Source: JAWWOL01 sp963797535 (lineage in GTDB: Bacteria; Actinomycetota; Actinomycetes; JAWWOL01). From it: a DNA stretch of 64,000 bases. The notes under the pieces are model-generated. The model was not told where the DNA came from, searched no databases, and saw nothing but the letters and a program-made list of their open reading frames with translations. This document shows, one piece after another, positions 1 through 9,025 of the stretch. The translations under genes and the position numbers were made by a program. The DNA lies in contig CAWCPQ010000001.1 in assembly GCA_963797535.1 (NCBI GenBank), forward strand, positions 868,001-932,000. Reading direction: 5' to 3'. Numbering within the stretch: the first letter of the stretch is position 1; each line of letters starts with the position of its first letter.

Positions 1-924
1 ATCGCCAAGGCGGTCGCCAACTCCCTGGCCAAGAAGGTCGCCGAGGTGACCGGCAAGCCCGAGGGCCGCTCGTACTTCCTCAACATCAAGGGCCCCGAGC
101 TGCTCAACAAGTACGTCGGCGAGACCGAGCGCCAGATCCGGCTGATCTTCCAGCGTGCGCGGGAGAAGGCCTCCGAGGGCACGCCGGTGATCGTGTTCTT
201 CGACGAGATGGACTCGATCTTCCGTACGAGAGGCTCCGGCGTCAGCAGTGACGTCGAGACCACGATCGTGCCCCAGCTGCTCAGCGAGATCGACGGCGTC
301 GAGGGGCTCGAGAACGTCATCGTGATCGGCGCGTCCAACCGCGAGGACATGATCGACCCGGCCATCCTGCGCCCCGGCCGGCTCGACGTGAAGATCAAGA
401 TCGAGCGCCCCGACGCCGAGGCGGCCCGCGACATCTTCTCGAAGTACCTCACGACCGGCTTGCCACTGCACGCCGACGACCTGGCCGAGCACGGCGGCAA
501 CCGCGAGGCGACGCTGCAGGCGATGATCCAGACCACGGTCGAGCGCATGTACACCGAGTCCGAGGAGAACCGCTTCCTCGAGGTGACCTACGCCAACGGC
601 GACAAGGAGGTCCTGTACTTCAAGGACTTCAACTCCGGCGCCATGATCCAGAACATCGTCGACCGGGCCAAGAAGATGGCGATCAAGGACTTCCTCGACG
701 TCGGGCGCAAGGGCCTGCGCATGCAGCACCTGATGGCCGCGTGCGTCGACGAGTTCAAGGAGAACGAGGACCTGCCCAACACCACCAACCCCGACGACTG
801 GGCCCGCATCTCCGGCAAGAAGGGCGAGCGGATCGTCTACATCCGTACGCTCATCTCCGGCAAGCAGGGCACCGAGGCCGGCCGCTCCATCGACACCGTC
901 GCGAACACCGGCCAGTACCTGTAA
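1..924 (+). CDS. arc: Proteasome-associated AAA ATPase ARC/Mpa, C-terminal part (5' end outside window)
   Basis: The frame is open from base 1, so only the last 307 residues are present. ARC/Mpa is the hexameric ATPase that captures pupylated proteins, unfolds them and feeds them into the 20S proteasome. Visible are the pore-loop stretch LLNKYVGETE, the Walker B FFDEMDSIF near fragment residue 66, and the second-region-of-homology segment ILRPGRLD that carries the arginine finger. The protein ends in TGQYL; a penultimate Tyr is the family's proteasome-docking and gate-opening motif. It is the first gene here of the arc-dop-pup-prcB-prcA order. The upstream coiled coil, OB domains and Walker A lie outside the window. 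Confidence 0.95.
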   Translation: MAKAVANSLAKKVAEVTGKPEGRSYFLNIKGPELLNKYVGETERQIRLIFQRAREKASEGTPVIVFFDEMDSIFRTRGSGVSSDVETTIVPQLLSEIDGVEGLENVIVIGASNREDMIDPAILRPGRLDVKIKIERPDAEAARDIFSKYLTTGLPLHADDLAEHGGNREATLQAMIQTTVERMYTESEENRFLEVTYANGDKEVLYFKDFNSGAMIQNIVDRAKKMAIKDFLDVGRKGLRMQHLMAACVDEFKENEDLPNTTNPDDWARISGKKGERIVYIRTLISGKQGTEAGRSIDTVANTGQYL

Positions 925-1052
925 GGGACCGTGTGACATCGTCCCGGTCAGGGCCGGGGCGATGCGGCACGCTCGGCCGCGCGCGGCACGGTCCGTACCA
1001 CGACAACCCGGTTCGTGGCCGAAGCGTCACCTGTTCGGTGGGACACCGGGGT

Positions 1053-1058
1053 TAGGGT
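1053..1058 (+). promoter_or_regulatory. -10 hexamer TAGGGT for leaderless dop
   Basis: TAGGGT is followed by exactly six bases (GAGGGC) and then the dop ATG. This spacing puts transcription start on the start codon. No separate Shine-Dalgarno sequence is needed. Confidence 0.55.
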
Positions 1059-1064
1059 GAGGGC

Positions 1065-2615
1065 ATGACGACCAGTCGGGTCATGGGGATCGAGACCGAG
1101 TACGGCATTTCCGTGCCCGGCGTGTCCGGCAGCCAGTCGCCGGCCAACCCGATGGTCGCGTCGTCGCAGATCGTCAACGCCTACGCCTCCTACGCCTCCA
1201 CCTACACCGGGCAGTCCTCGCAGGAGCGCGGCCGCCGCGCGCGGTGGGACTTCGAGGAGGAGAACCCGCTGCGCGACGCGCGCGGCTTCGAGCTGCCCCG
1301 CGAGGCCAGCGACCACGCGGACGACGACCTCGGCCTGGCCAACGTCATCCTGACCAACGGGGCCCGGCTCTACGTCGACCACGCTCACCCGGAGTACTCC
1401 TCGCCGGAGTGCACCAACCCGCTGGACATCGTGCGGTGGGACAAGGCAGGGGAGCGGGTGATGCTCGAGGCTTCCCGCCGCGCGGCCAACCCGCCGTCCG
1501 GAGCGCCCGGCACCCTCATCCACTTGTACAAGAACAACACCGACAACAAGGGTGCCTCGTACGGGACGCACGAGAACTACCTGATGGCGCGGTCCACCGC
1601 GTTCTCCGACATCGTGCGCCACCTCACCCCGTTCTTCGTCTCCCGCCAGGTCATCACCGGGGCCGGCCGGGTCGGCATCGGTCAGGACGGCCGCGAGCAC
1701 GGGTTCCAGGTGAGCCAGCGGGCCGACTTCTTCGAGGTCGAGGTAGGTCTCGAGACCACCCTCAAGCGGCCGATCATCAACACCCGTGACGAGCCGCACG
1801 CCGACCCGGACAAGTACCGGCGGCTGCACGTCATCATCGGCGACGCCAACCTCAGCGAGGTCCAGACCTACCTCAAGGTGGGCACGACCGCGTTGGTGCT
1901 GGCGATGATCGAGGAGAACTTCCTGTCGGTCGAGCTGGCCGTGCAGCAGCCGGTCCTCTCGCTCCGCGCTGTGTCGCACGACCCGACGCTCAAGCACCTG
2001 CTCAAGCTGCGCGACGGTCGCACGCTGACGGCCGTACAGCTGCAGATGGAGTACCTCGAGCAGGCCCGCAAGTACGTCCAGGACCGGTTCGGCTCCGACG
2101 TCGACCCGACCACCGAGGACGTGCTGGCCCGCTGGGAGTCGGTGCTGAGCCGGCTCGAGGTCGACCCGATGCTGTGCAAGCGTGAGCTGGACTGGGTCGC
2201 CAAGCTCGAGATCCTCGAGGGCTACCGCAGCCGCGACGGCCTCGACTGGGACGACGCCCGGCTCCAGCTGGTCGACCTGCAATATGCCGACATCCGCCCG
2301 GACAAGGGCCTCTACAACCGGCTGGTGGCCGGCGGGCGCATGGAGCGCATCGTCGACGACGCCGCGGTGACGTGGGCGAGGACCGAGCCGCCGGACGACA
2401 CCAGGGCCTACTTCCGTGGCCGGTGCCTCGACAAGTGGCCGGACCAGGTGGCCGCAGCGTCCTGGGACTCCGTCATCTTCGACGTCGGCCGCGAGTCGCT
2501 GATGCGGGTGCCCACGCTCGAGCCGCTGCGGGGTACGAAGGCGCACGTCGGCGCCCTGCTCGACAGCTGCGAGACCGCGCTCGAGCTGGTCGAGACGATC
2601 TCCGCCGGTCGCTGA
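1065..2615 (+). CDS. dop: Depupylase/deamidase of Pup (Dop)
   Basis: Dop removes Pup from substrates and, in species whose Pup ends in Gln, deamidates that Gln to Glu. It belongs to the glutamine-synthetase-like carboxylate-amine ligase fold shared with PafA. The 516-residue protein begins MTTSRVMGIETEYG; the G-I-E-T-E-Y segment near residues 8-13 supplies nucleotide/metal ligands. The second conserved block is NGARLYVDHAHPEYSSPE. The length fits Dop, not the shorter PafA (452 residues, also in this window). The start is the ATG six bases behind a TAGGGT hexamer. It lies between arc and pup, its usual place. Confidence 0.96.
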   Translation: MTTSRVMGIETEYGISVPGVSGSQSPANPMVASSQIVNAYASYASTYTGQSSQERGRRARWDFEEENPLRDARGFELPREASDHADDDLGLANVILTNGARLYVDHAHPEYSSPECTNPLDIVRWDKAGERVMLEASRRAANPPSGAPGTLIHLYKNNTDNKGASYGTHENYLMARSTAFSDIVRHLTPFFVSRQVITGAGRVGIGQDGREHGFQVSQRADFFEVEVGLETTLKRPIINTRDEPHADPDKYRRLHVIIGDANLSEVQTYLKVGTTALVLAMIEENFLSVELAVQQPVLSLRAVSHDPTLKHLLKLRDGRTLTAVQLQMEYLEQARKYVQDRFGSDVDPTTEDVLARWESVLSRLEVDPMLCKRELDWVAKLEILEGYRSRDGLDWDDARLQLVDLQYADIRPDKGLYNRLVAGGRMERIVDDAAVTWARTEPPDDTRAYFRGRCLDKWPDQVAAASWDSVIFDVGRESLMRVPTLEPLRGTKAHVGALLDSCETALELVETISAGR

Positions 2616-2746
2616 ACCGGCCACCTCCGTGCGCGGATCCTTATTCAGCCGTCCTCGTACGCCGATAGCGAGAACGCGGCAATCGTCGTGATCGCGGACT
2701 AGGGTCGAAACCGGAACGACTTTTCCGGGCCAGGGCAGGAGTGCAC

Positions 2747-2956
2747 ATGGCGACAAAGGACACCGGTGGGCAGAAGCGGGCCACCAAGCACGAGGACGAG
2801 CAGGACGAGGTCGACACGAGCGCGACCGAGGACGTCCAGGAGCGCCACGACAAGCTCACCGACGACGTCGACTCACTGCTGGACGAGATCGACGGCGTCC
2901 TCGAGGAAAACGCTGAGGAGTTTGTCCGCGCCTACGTGCAGAAGGGCGGCGAGTGA
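2747..2956 (+). CDS. pup: Prokaryotic ubiquitin-like protein Pup, ending in GGE
   Basis: Pup is the 60-70 residue intrinsically disordered tag that PafA attaches to substrate lysines through its C-terminal Glu. I chose the ATG at 2747 because AGGA at 2737-2740 gives six-base spacing; the in-frame GTG two codons earlier touches that sequence directly. The 69-residue product is acidic and Lys/Asp/Glu-rich. It has the helix-forming region that binds ARC (VDSLLDEIDGVLEENAEEFV) and ends YVQKGGE. A C-terminal Glu means the tag is made ligation-ready and Dop's deamidase step is dispensable. A TAGGGT hexamer at 2700-2705 could be its own promoter. Confidence 0.96.
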   Translation: MATKDTGGQKRATKHEDEQDEVDTSATEDVQERHDKLTDDVDSLLDEIDGVLEENAEEFVRAYVQKGGE

Positions 2957-3018
2957 TCGCCACGCACCGGTAGGGTCGAGACGAGTACGGCTCCTACGTG
3001 ATCGGCGAAGGGCGGACC

Positions 3019-3855
3019 ATGGCAGACGAGTTCAGCCGCGCAGGGCGGCTGCCCGCGGTCTTCACGACCCCCGGCGGCTCCTCGTTCAGCGACTTCATCG
3101 CTGACGCGGCACCTCATTTGCTGCCCGGCGGCCGTACGGCCCCTGCCCACCAGGTCGTCGACGTGCCCCATGGCACCACCATCGTCGCCGCCACCTATGA
3201 CGGCGGCGTGATCATGGCCGGCGACCGGCGTGCCACCATCGGCAACGTCATCGCCCAGCGCGACATCCAGAAGGTCTTTCCGACCGACGAATACTCCTGC
3301 GTCGGCATCGCCGGCACGGCCGGCCTCGCGATCGAGATGGTCCGGCTGTTCCAGGTCGAGCTCGAGCACTACGAAAAGCTCGAGGGTGCCACGCTCTCCC
3401 TCGACGGCAAGGCCAACCGGCTGTCGGCGATGATCCGCAACAACCTGGCGATGGCCATGCAGGGCCTGGCGGTCGTGCCGCTGTTCGCCGGCTACGACCT
3501 GATCGCGGAGACCGGCCGGATCTTCAGCTACGACATCACCGGCGGCCGCTACGAGCAGGACTCCTACCACTCGGTCGGCTCCGGCTCGGTGTTCGCGCGC
3601 GGCTCGCTGAAGAAGCTTTACCGCGAGGGCCTGGCCCTCGAAGGCGCCGTGGGCGTGCTGGTGCAGGCGCTCTACGACGCGGCGGACGACGACTCCGCCA
3701 CCGGCGGTCCCGACCTCACCAGGGCCATCTACCCGGTCGTCCTGGTGGTCAATGCCGAGGGCACCCGGCGCCTCGATGACGAAGAGATCGGCGGCTACGT
3801 CGACCGCATGATGGAGCAGCGCAACGTCCGTCCCGACGGGCCGGCAGCAGGCTAG
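3019..3855 (+). CDS. prcB: 20S proteasome beta subunit PrcB
   Basis: This is the catalytic beta subunit of the actinobacterial 20S proteasome, an N-terminal-threonine hydrolase. The ATG at 3019 follows GAAGGGCGG at good spacing; an earlier in-frame GTG at 2998 is less likely. The product is about 278 residues. A propeptide of about 52 residues should be removed at HG|TTIVAATYDGG, exposing Thr53 as nucleophile, and ATYDGGVIMAGDRRAT is the conserved start of the mature chain. It sits between pup and prcA. A further TAGGGT hexamer (2971-2976) lies ahead and may give an internal promoter. Confidence 0.95.
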   Translation: MADEFSRAGRLPAVFTTPGGSSFSDFIADAAPHLLPGGRTAPAHQVVDVPHGTTIVAATYDGGVIMAGDRRATIGNVIAQRDIQKVFPTDEYSCVGIAGTAGLAIEMVRLFQVELEHYEKLEGATLSLDGKANRLSAMIRNNLAMAMQGLAVVPLFAGYDLIAETGRIFSYDITGGRYEQDSYHSVGSGSVFARGSLKKLYREGLALEGAVGVLVQALYDAADDDSATGGPDLTRAIYPVVLVVNAEGTRRLDDEEIGGYVDRMMEQRNVRPDGPAAG

Positions 3856-3902
3856 CGCCCCGAGACCCGCCCTCACCCGTACCAGATCCGGAGGCACCGT
3901 CC

Positions 3903-4634
3903 GTGTCGACCCCGTTCTACGTCTCGCCCGAACAGCTGATGAAGGACCGGGCCGACTACGCCCGCAAGGGCATCGCTCGCGGCCGCAGCGTCATCGTGCT
4001 CAAGTACGTCGACGGCATCCTGATGGTCGCCGAGAACGGTTCCACCGCGCTGCACAAGGTGAGCGAGATCTACGACCGGATCGCCTTCGCGGCCGTCGGC
4101 AAGTACAACGAGTTCGAGAACCTCCGGGTCGCCGGCGTGCGCCTGGCCGACCTGCGCGGCTACTCCTACGACCGCCGCGACGTCACCGGCCGGGCGCTGG
4201 CCAACGCCTACGCCCAGACCCTCGGCACGATCTTCACCCAGGAGTCCAAGCCGTACGAGGTCGAGATCGTCGTGGCCGAGGTGGGCGACTCCGCCGAGGG
4301 CGACCAGATGTACCGCCTCACCTACGACGGCTCGGTGTTCGACGAGCGCACGTTCGTCGTGATGGGCGGCATGTCCGAGCCGATCAGCGCGATCATGCGC
4401 GACGCCTACGTCGACCGGATCGCCCTCGACGAGGGGCTGCGGCTGGCCGTACGGGCCCTTGCGGAGGCCGGCCCGGACGGCGAGAAGCGGACGCTGACCG
4501 CCACCCAGCTCGAGGTCGCGGTGCTCGACCGCACCCGCAGCGGCCGCACGTTCCGCCGGCTCAGCGCGCCGTTCCTGCGCGGGATTCTGGGTGACGCGAC
4601 CGCTTCACCCGCGGCAGAGGAACCAGTAGGCTGA
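3903..4634 (+). CDS. prcA: 20S proteasome alpha subunit PrcA
   Basis: PrcA forms the outer seven-membered rings of the 20S particle that gate entry and dock ARC. The GTG at 3903 has GGAGG at 3890-3894, eight bases upstream. The 243-residue protein starts MSTPFYVSPEQLMKDRADYA, the usual gating N-terminus followed by helix H0. It continues with KGIARGRSVIVLKYVDGILMVAENGS, typical of alpha subunits. It lacks a catalytic N-terminal Thr, as expected. It is the last proteasome structural gene; downstream the cluster is interrupted by unrelated genes before pafA resumes. Confidence 0.95.
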   Translation: MSTPFYVSPEQLMKDRADYARKGIARGRSVIVLKYVDGILMVAENGSTALHKVSEIYDRIAFAAVGKYNEFENLRVAGVRLADLRGYSYDRRDVTGRALANAYAQTLGTIFTQESKPYEVEIVVAEVGDSAEGDQMYRLTYDGSVFDERTFVVMGGMSEPISAIMRDAYVDRIALDEGLRLAVRALAEAGPDGEKRTLTATQLEVAVLDRTRSGRTFRRLSAPFLRGILGDATASPAAEEPVG

Positions 4635-4692
4635 TCATGGTCGTCTCGTCGGGACTATCCCGTGCGAGCTCGAAAATCCGGGGGGATACGCC

Positions 4693-5004
4693 ATGTCGAC
4701 ACCAGCTCCCGCACCCGCCGTCTATCGCAGCGCCGGCTCCCGTTTCGTCGCCACCGTGGGCGTCCTGCTGACTCTCGGCGCGACGCTCATCTTTCCGCTC
4801 GGCGGCATCGTGGTCGGGGTGACTCTCGCCTACGTCGTCTGGGGCGACGACGAGGCGATGAAGCGCAAGTTCTGCATGCTGGCCGGCGTCGCCACCATCG
4901 CCTGGGCCGTGTTCGTGCTCGGGGCCAGCCTCGGCACCACCGTCACCACCAGCTCGGAAACGGGCACCATCACCCAGTCCGGCACGGTCACCCCCACTCC
5001 CTGA
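4693..5004 (+). CDS. Small two-helix membrane protein, unknown
   Basis: I do not recognise this 103-residue protein. Its ATG follows a G-rich ribosome-binding stretch (CCGGGGGGATACGCC). A short Pro/Ala N-terminus leads into two hydrophobic segments (about residues 19-50 and 61-78) separated by a charged loop (GDDEAMKRK). A Thr/Ser-rich tail follows, so it looks like a small integral membrane protein. It follows prcA in the same direction and converges on the tail-fibre-like gene with only two bases between the stops. Nothing ties it to proteasome function except position. Confidence 0.6.
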   Translation: MSTPAPAPAVYRSAGSRFVATVGVLLTLGATLIFPLGGIVVGVTLAYVVWGDDEAMKRKFCMLAGVATIAWAVFVLGASLGTTVTTSSETGTITQSGTVTPTP

Positions 5005-5006
5005 CC

Positions 5007-5753
5007 TCAGGCGAGCTGCTTCCACACCGCGGGTGTCGCACCCGCCGAAGCCTTGTTGCAGAACCACAGCCGTCCGGTCGAGTCGACCATGAGGTCTCCC
5101 ACCTTGCCGCCGGTCGGGTGGGTCGCCGCGGTCGACGGGACGAGTCGTACGGCCGCGGCCCCTCCCGACAGTTGGGCTCCGCGACCGAGCGCGTCCGCTA
5201 CGCCCACCACGCCGATGCCGGCCACGGCGGGGTTCTTGTGCTCGCCCCACACCCCGATGCCGTGGCCTTCGTTGACGCCGGTCACGGTGCCGTTGATGTT
5301 GGTCGGGCTCTGTGACTGGGCGTAGAGGGCACGGCCGGTGCCGGCGTAGTCGATGGTGACCGCGTCCTTGCTCGCGGTCGGGTCGGTGGTCGTGGCCACC
5401 AGTGCCTGGCCGGTCTCGGTCATCGCGACGAGTGATGTGCCCTTCTGCGTCGACACGGCAACGCCCACGCCGATGACCGGTTCCGGGTCCATCCACTCCA
5501 CCCCGTCGTTGGCGGTGACGGTGACGGCGGCGCCCCCTGCGGCGGTGACCTCCAACGCATTCTGCGGCATCGGGTGGACCCCGACAGTCGATGCGTTGAT
5601 GGTGACGGCCGGGTTGCCGTCCCAGCCCGGGTTCTGGCCGGTGACAGCCAGCGTGCCCAAGGTGGTCAGCCCGTTGAGCTGCAGCGGTGATTCCAGGATG
5701 GTCAGATCGGTGCCCGCGTTGTTGTCGACGCCGAGCAGCAAAGGGTCAGGCAT
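5007..5753 (-). CDS. Tail-fibre-like repeat protein without signal peptide (paralogue of neighbour)
   Basis: The 248-residue product starts MPDPLLLGVDNNAGTD. The start has GGGGGAA about six bases upstream; a longer frame to 5927 adds unconvincing sequence. The last ~105 residues closely match the C-terminus of the neighbouring gene: NINGTVTGVNEGHGIGVWGE, then a GALGRGAQLSGGAAA-like block and a terminal VWKQLA. The Gly/Val/Thr-rich body suggests a beta-rich fibre or beta-helix ending in a compact cap. Unlike its neighbour it has no twin-arginine signal. Function unknown. It lies 119 bases downstream of the paralogue on the same strand, so the two are probably a tandem duplication. Confidence 0.7.
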   Translation of the reverse strand: MPDPLLLGVDNNAGTDLTILESPLQLNGLTTLGTLAVTGQNPGWDGNPAVTINASTVGVHPMPQNALEVTAAGGAAVTVTANDGVEWMDPEPVIGVGVAVSTQKGTSLVAMTETGQALVATTTDPTASKDAVTIDYAGTGRALYAQSQSPTNINGTVTGVNEGHGIGVWGEHKNPAVAGIGVVGVADALGRGAQLSGGAAAVRLVPSTAATHPTGGKVGDLMVDSTGRLWFCNKASAGATPAVWKQLA

Positions 5754-5872
5754 GGTTCCCCCACTGGAGTTGGTCGGGCCGCCACCCTGACGACCCTGCC
5801 CCACCAGCCTGGCTACCGGCAGATACCCGTGCCAGAGACACGTTTGAGGTGCATCCTTTGCGCGACAGCAGG

Positions 5873-6940
5873 TCAGGCAAGCTGCTTCCAGACCGCGGCA
5901 GTGGACCCCGACGAGGCCTTCTGGCACAGCCAGAGTCGAGCGCTTTTGTCGAGAAAGACATCGCCGACCTTGCCCGTCGTCGGGTGCGTTGCTGCTGCGC
6001 TGGGCAGGATCTGGAACGCCGCCGCCCCACCGCTGAGGCGAGCACCTCGGCCGAGCGCGCCGCCCAGTCCCACCAGGCCGAAGCCGGTGCCGGTGTCGTT
6101 GCGCTGCTCACCCCAGACGCCGATACCGTGGCCCTCGTTCACCCCGGTCACGGTGCCGTTGATGTTGGTCGGGTTGTGCGAATGTGCGTAGAAGGCACGA
6201 CCGGTCCCGGCGTAGTCAAGGGTGACCAGGTCGCTCGCCGTCGTGGTCGACGTACCGACCGCGGTCACCGCGTGCCCGTCCCCGGTAGCCGTCGCTGCCA
6301 GCCCAACCCCGCCGGTCACGGTGGCGGCGACTCCGGCCCCGGTCTGCGCGCTGATATTGATCGCGGTCGAGGGCTCAGTTGTCGTCGGCCCGGGTTCGTA
6401 CTCGGGGACGAGGAGCTTGTCCACGGCGGTGATGGTCAAGGCCGTACCCGGTCCGAGCGACTCGATCAGCACAGCATCGGTCCCGCCGGCGGCGTTGGAA
6501 TCACCAGCACCTCCGACGAAGCGGGCCGCGAGCTTGTCCAGCGAGAAAGACTGAATCGCCGGTCCATCGGCGGATCCGATCTGGACGGTGCCGCCGTTGC
6601 CGTCCTCGATCGCCAGCCAGTCGCCGCTCGCGCCGCCGGCGAAGGCAAAAGCCGGGGTGTCTGCGGTGCCGTCCCCTCCGGTCAGTTCCGTCGTCCCTGT
6701 GCCGGCGCTGTTGGACTTGCCGAGCAGGAGCGGATTGCCCGCGGCAGCGGCAGCGGGACCTGCCGACAGCGCCACCAGAGCCGTTCCGATGGCAGCGACC
6801 GGCGCCACCTTGAGCAGGTTGCGCCGGCTCAGCACTCCGCGCGGTTCCTCCACCGGCGCAGACACCACCTGATCCCTCAGCTGGCGCAGCTCCGAGCGCA
6901 GGGTCTCCAGCTCGCTCTGCAGTTCCTCCACCGTGGCCAT
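5873..6940 (-). CDS. Tat-exported, coiled-coil, tail-fibre-like protein, unknown
   Basis: The product is 355 residues. Residues 1-30 form a heptad-like coiled coil (VEELQSELETLRSELRQLRD), followed by the twin-arginine motif SRRNLLK near residue 39. A hydrophobic stretch then ends in AGPAAAAAGN, so export by the Tat system is likely; tatA and tatC lie 6 kb away. The mature part begins NPLLLGKSNSAGTGTTEL and is Gly/Thr/Val-rich. It ends in the same ~105-residue domain as the downstream paralogue, with a TGKVGDVFLDKSARLWLC-like strand and VWKQLA. I infer a surface or extracellular fibre protein. It interrupts the proteasome cluster on the opposite strand. Confidence 0.75.
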   Translation of the reverse strand: MATVEELQSELETLRSELRQLRDQVVSAPVEEPRGVLSRRNLLKVAPVAAIGTALVALSAGPAAAAAGNPLLLGKSNSAGTGTTELTGGDGTADTPAFAFAGGASGDWLAIEDGNGGTVQIGSADGPAIQSFSLDKLAARFVGGAGDSNAAGGTDAVLIESLGPGTALTITAVDKLLVPEYEPGPTTTEPSTAINISAQTGAGVAATVTGGVGLAATATGDGHAVTAVGTSTTTASDLVTLDYAGTGRAFYAHSHNPTNINGTVTGVNEGHGIGVWGEQRNDTGTGFGLVGLGGALGRGARLSGGAAAFQILPSAAATHPTTGKVGDVFLDKSARLWLCQKASSGSTAAVWKQLA

Positions 6941-7157
6941 GACAATCCCCTCCGACCTGCATTGGCCCGCTTCGTCGCGGGTTCGAGGTCACCATCGCAC
7001 TCCTACGCAGATGCGAACAGATCGTGGACGATGTGGATTCGATGAGAGCGCCCGCTCGATCAGCCGGACGGGTGAACCTCGCCATCCGGGCTCAATGTGC
7101 TTGGTCCGGACGGCCGAATGAGTTCAGGCAACCGGATGAAGTGAAAGGGTGCACACG

Positions 7158-7433
7158 ATGAGCCGTTTGGCTACCGACACCACGATCCACCGCGCGATGC
7201 GAGAGTTCGTCATCGCACTGAACCGGGCCGAGAACGCACAAGCCAAGGGGACCGAGGCGCACATCCTCGGTGAGCTGCACAACGCCGTGAGAGACGCAGG
7301 CACCGTCGTCGAGGAAGCACTGGTCCAGGGCGGCTGGGGTCGCCCCGGACGGATGATCCGGCTCCCGCAGCCGGACGTGGCCAACGAGCCGACGGCGGTC
7401 ATCAGCGAGACCGGCGTCGGCCTGGAGTTCTAA
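7158..7433 (+). CDS. Hypothetical 91-residue protein
   Basis: I do not recognise this family. The ATG at 7158 is preferred over the in-frame GTG at 7149, because GAAAGG (7143-7148) would abut the GTG but lies nine bases from the ATG. The product is soluble and mixed helical (MSRLATDTTIHRAMREFVIA), with a C-terminal stretch rich in Gly/Val. It reads toward pafA and ends 74 bases before it. Confidence 0.6.
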   Translation: MSRLATDTTIHRAMREFVIALNRAENAQAKGTEAHILGELHNAVRDAGTVVEEALVQGGWGRPGRMIRLPQPDVANEPTAVISETGVGLEF

Positions 7434-7495
7434 AGCCCGGCCAACTGCTCCGGCCGGTCGTGACCGGAACCAGCGCAGACGTCACCTTACGGACG

Positions 7496-7501
7496 TAGGG
7501 T
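7496..7501 (+). promoter_or_regulatory. -10 hexamer TAGGGT for leaderless pafA
   Basis: TAGGGT followed by six bases (ACGGGT) and the pafA ATG. Same hexamer and same spacing as in front of dop. Confidence 0.55.
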
Positions 7502-7507
7502 ACGGGT

Positions 7508-8866
7508 ATGGACCGGCGGATCTTCGGGCTCGAGAACGAGTACGGCGTCACCTGCACCTTCCGCGGGCAGCGGCGACTGTCCCCTGACGAGGTGGCGCGC
7601 TACCTGTTCCGGCGCGTCGTGTCCTGGGGGCGCTCGAGCAACGTCTTCCTCAAGAACGGCGCCCGGCTCTACCTCGACGTGGGCAGCCACCCGGAGTACG
7701 CCACGCCCGAGTGCGACAACCCGGTCGACCTGGTCACCCACGACAAGGCGGGGGAGCGCATCCTCGAAGGCCTCCTGGTGGACGCCGAACGACGGCTGCG
7801 TGAAGAAGGCATCGCCGGCGACATCTACCTGTTCAAGAACAACACCGACTCCGCCGGCAACTCGTACGGCTGCCACGAGAACTTCCTGGTCGGACGGCAC
7901 GGCGAGTTCGGCCGCCTCGCCGAGGTTCTGATCCCGTTCCTGGTCACTCGCCAGATTGTCTGCGGCGCAGGCAAAGTCCTGCAGACGCCGCGGGGTGCGG
8001 TCTACTGCGTCAGCCAGCGAGCGGAGCACATCTGGGAAGGCGTCTCCAGCGCCACTACCCGCAGCCGGCCCATCATCAACACCCGCGACGAGCCGCATGC
8101 CGACGCCGAACGCTTCCGCCGGCTGCACGTCATCGTCGGCGACTCCAACATGAACGAGTGCACGACGCTGCTCAAGGTGGGCGCCGCCGACCTGGTGCTG
8201 CGCATGATCGAAGCCGGCGTCGTGATGCGCGACCTGACGCTGGAGAACCCGATCCGGGCGATCCGCGAGGTGAGCCACGACATCACCGGTCGGCGCAAGG
8301 TCAAGCTGGCCAACGGCCGCGAGGCCACGGCGCTGGAGATCCAGCGGGAGTACCACGCCAAGGCTGCCGACTTCGTGTTCCGGCGCGGTGTCGACCCGAC
8401 CGCCGAGCGAGTCCTCGACCTCTGGGACCGCACGCTCACCGCCATCGAGACCGGCAACCTCGACCTGGTCGCCCGCGAGATCGACTGGGTCACCAAGTTG
8501 CAGATTATTGAGCGTTACCAGGCAAAGTACGACCTCCCCCTCTCCAGCCCGCGGGTCGCCCAGCTCGACCTTGCCTACCACGACGTCAATCGAAACCGTG
8601 GCCTCTACTACCTGCTCGAGCGGCACGGCAAGGTGGGCCGGGTCTCCAACGATCTCGCCATCTTCGAGGCAAAGTCGGTGCCACCGCAGACGACCAGGGC
8701 GCGACTTCGCGGCGAGTTCATCAAACGGGCGCAGGAGAAGCGGCGTGACTTCACCGTCGACTGGGTCCACCTCAAGCTCAACGACCAGGCCCAGCGCACG
8801 GTGCTGTGCAAGGACCCGTTCCGGTCCGTCGATGAGCGGGTCGAAAAGCTCATCGCCAGCATGTAG
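7508..8866 (+). CDS. pafA: Pup--protein ligase PafA
   Basis: PafA phosphorylates the C-terminal Glu of Pup and joins it to substrate lysines. The 452-residue protein begins MDRRIFGLENEYGVTC. The G-L-E-N-E-Y segment near residues 7-12 and NGARLYLDVGSHPEYATPEC are the ligase-family metal/ATP blocks. Length and sequence separate it from Dop, which is longer and begins MGIETEYG. The start lies six bases behind TAGGGT with no Shine-Dalgarno sequence, so a leaderless mRNA is likely. Usually pafA sits close to prcA; here about 2.9 kb of other genes separate them. Confidence 0.96.
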   Translation: MDRRIFGLENEYGVTCTFRGQRRLSPDEVARYLFRRVVSWGRSSNVFLKNGARLYLDVGSHPEYATPECDNPVDLVTHDKAGERILEGLLVDAERRLREEGIAGDIYLFKNNTDSAGNSYGCHENFLVGRHGEFGRLAEVLIPFLVTRQIVCGAGKVLQTPRGAVYCVSQRAEHIWEGVSSATTRSRPIINTRDEPHADAERFRRLHVIVGDSNMNECTTLLKVGAADLVLRMIEAGVVMRDLTLENPIRAIREVSHDITGRRKVKLANGREATALEIQREYHAKAADFVFRRGVDPTAERVLDLWDRTLTAIETGNLDLVAREIDWVTKLQIIERYQAKYDLPLSSPRVAQLDLAYHDVNRNRGLYYLLERHGKVGRVSNDLAIFEAKSVPPQTTRARLRGEFIKRAQEKRRDFTVDWVHLKLNDQAQRTVLCKDPFRSVDERVEKLIASM

Positions 8867-9025
8867 CCGACAGATCTCCTACGCCGCAACGGGTCTGTAA
8901 CGAATTCACAGCGTCCAGCAGGTGTGAGTTCTGCTGCACCGGGAACTTATGGGTCACTGCTGCCGGGCGTTCATCCCGGAGCCCGCGGGCGCATCCTGCG
9001 CCCGCCCTGACCAAGGAGAGTTCTG

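Noticed and set aside
948..2756. Minus-strand open frame of 602 codons under dop
   Set aside because: It is the antisense shadow of a well-supported dop gene, a known artefact of high GC content.
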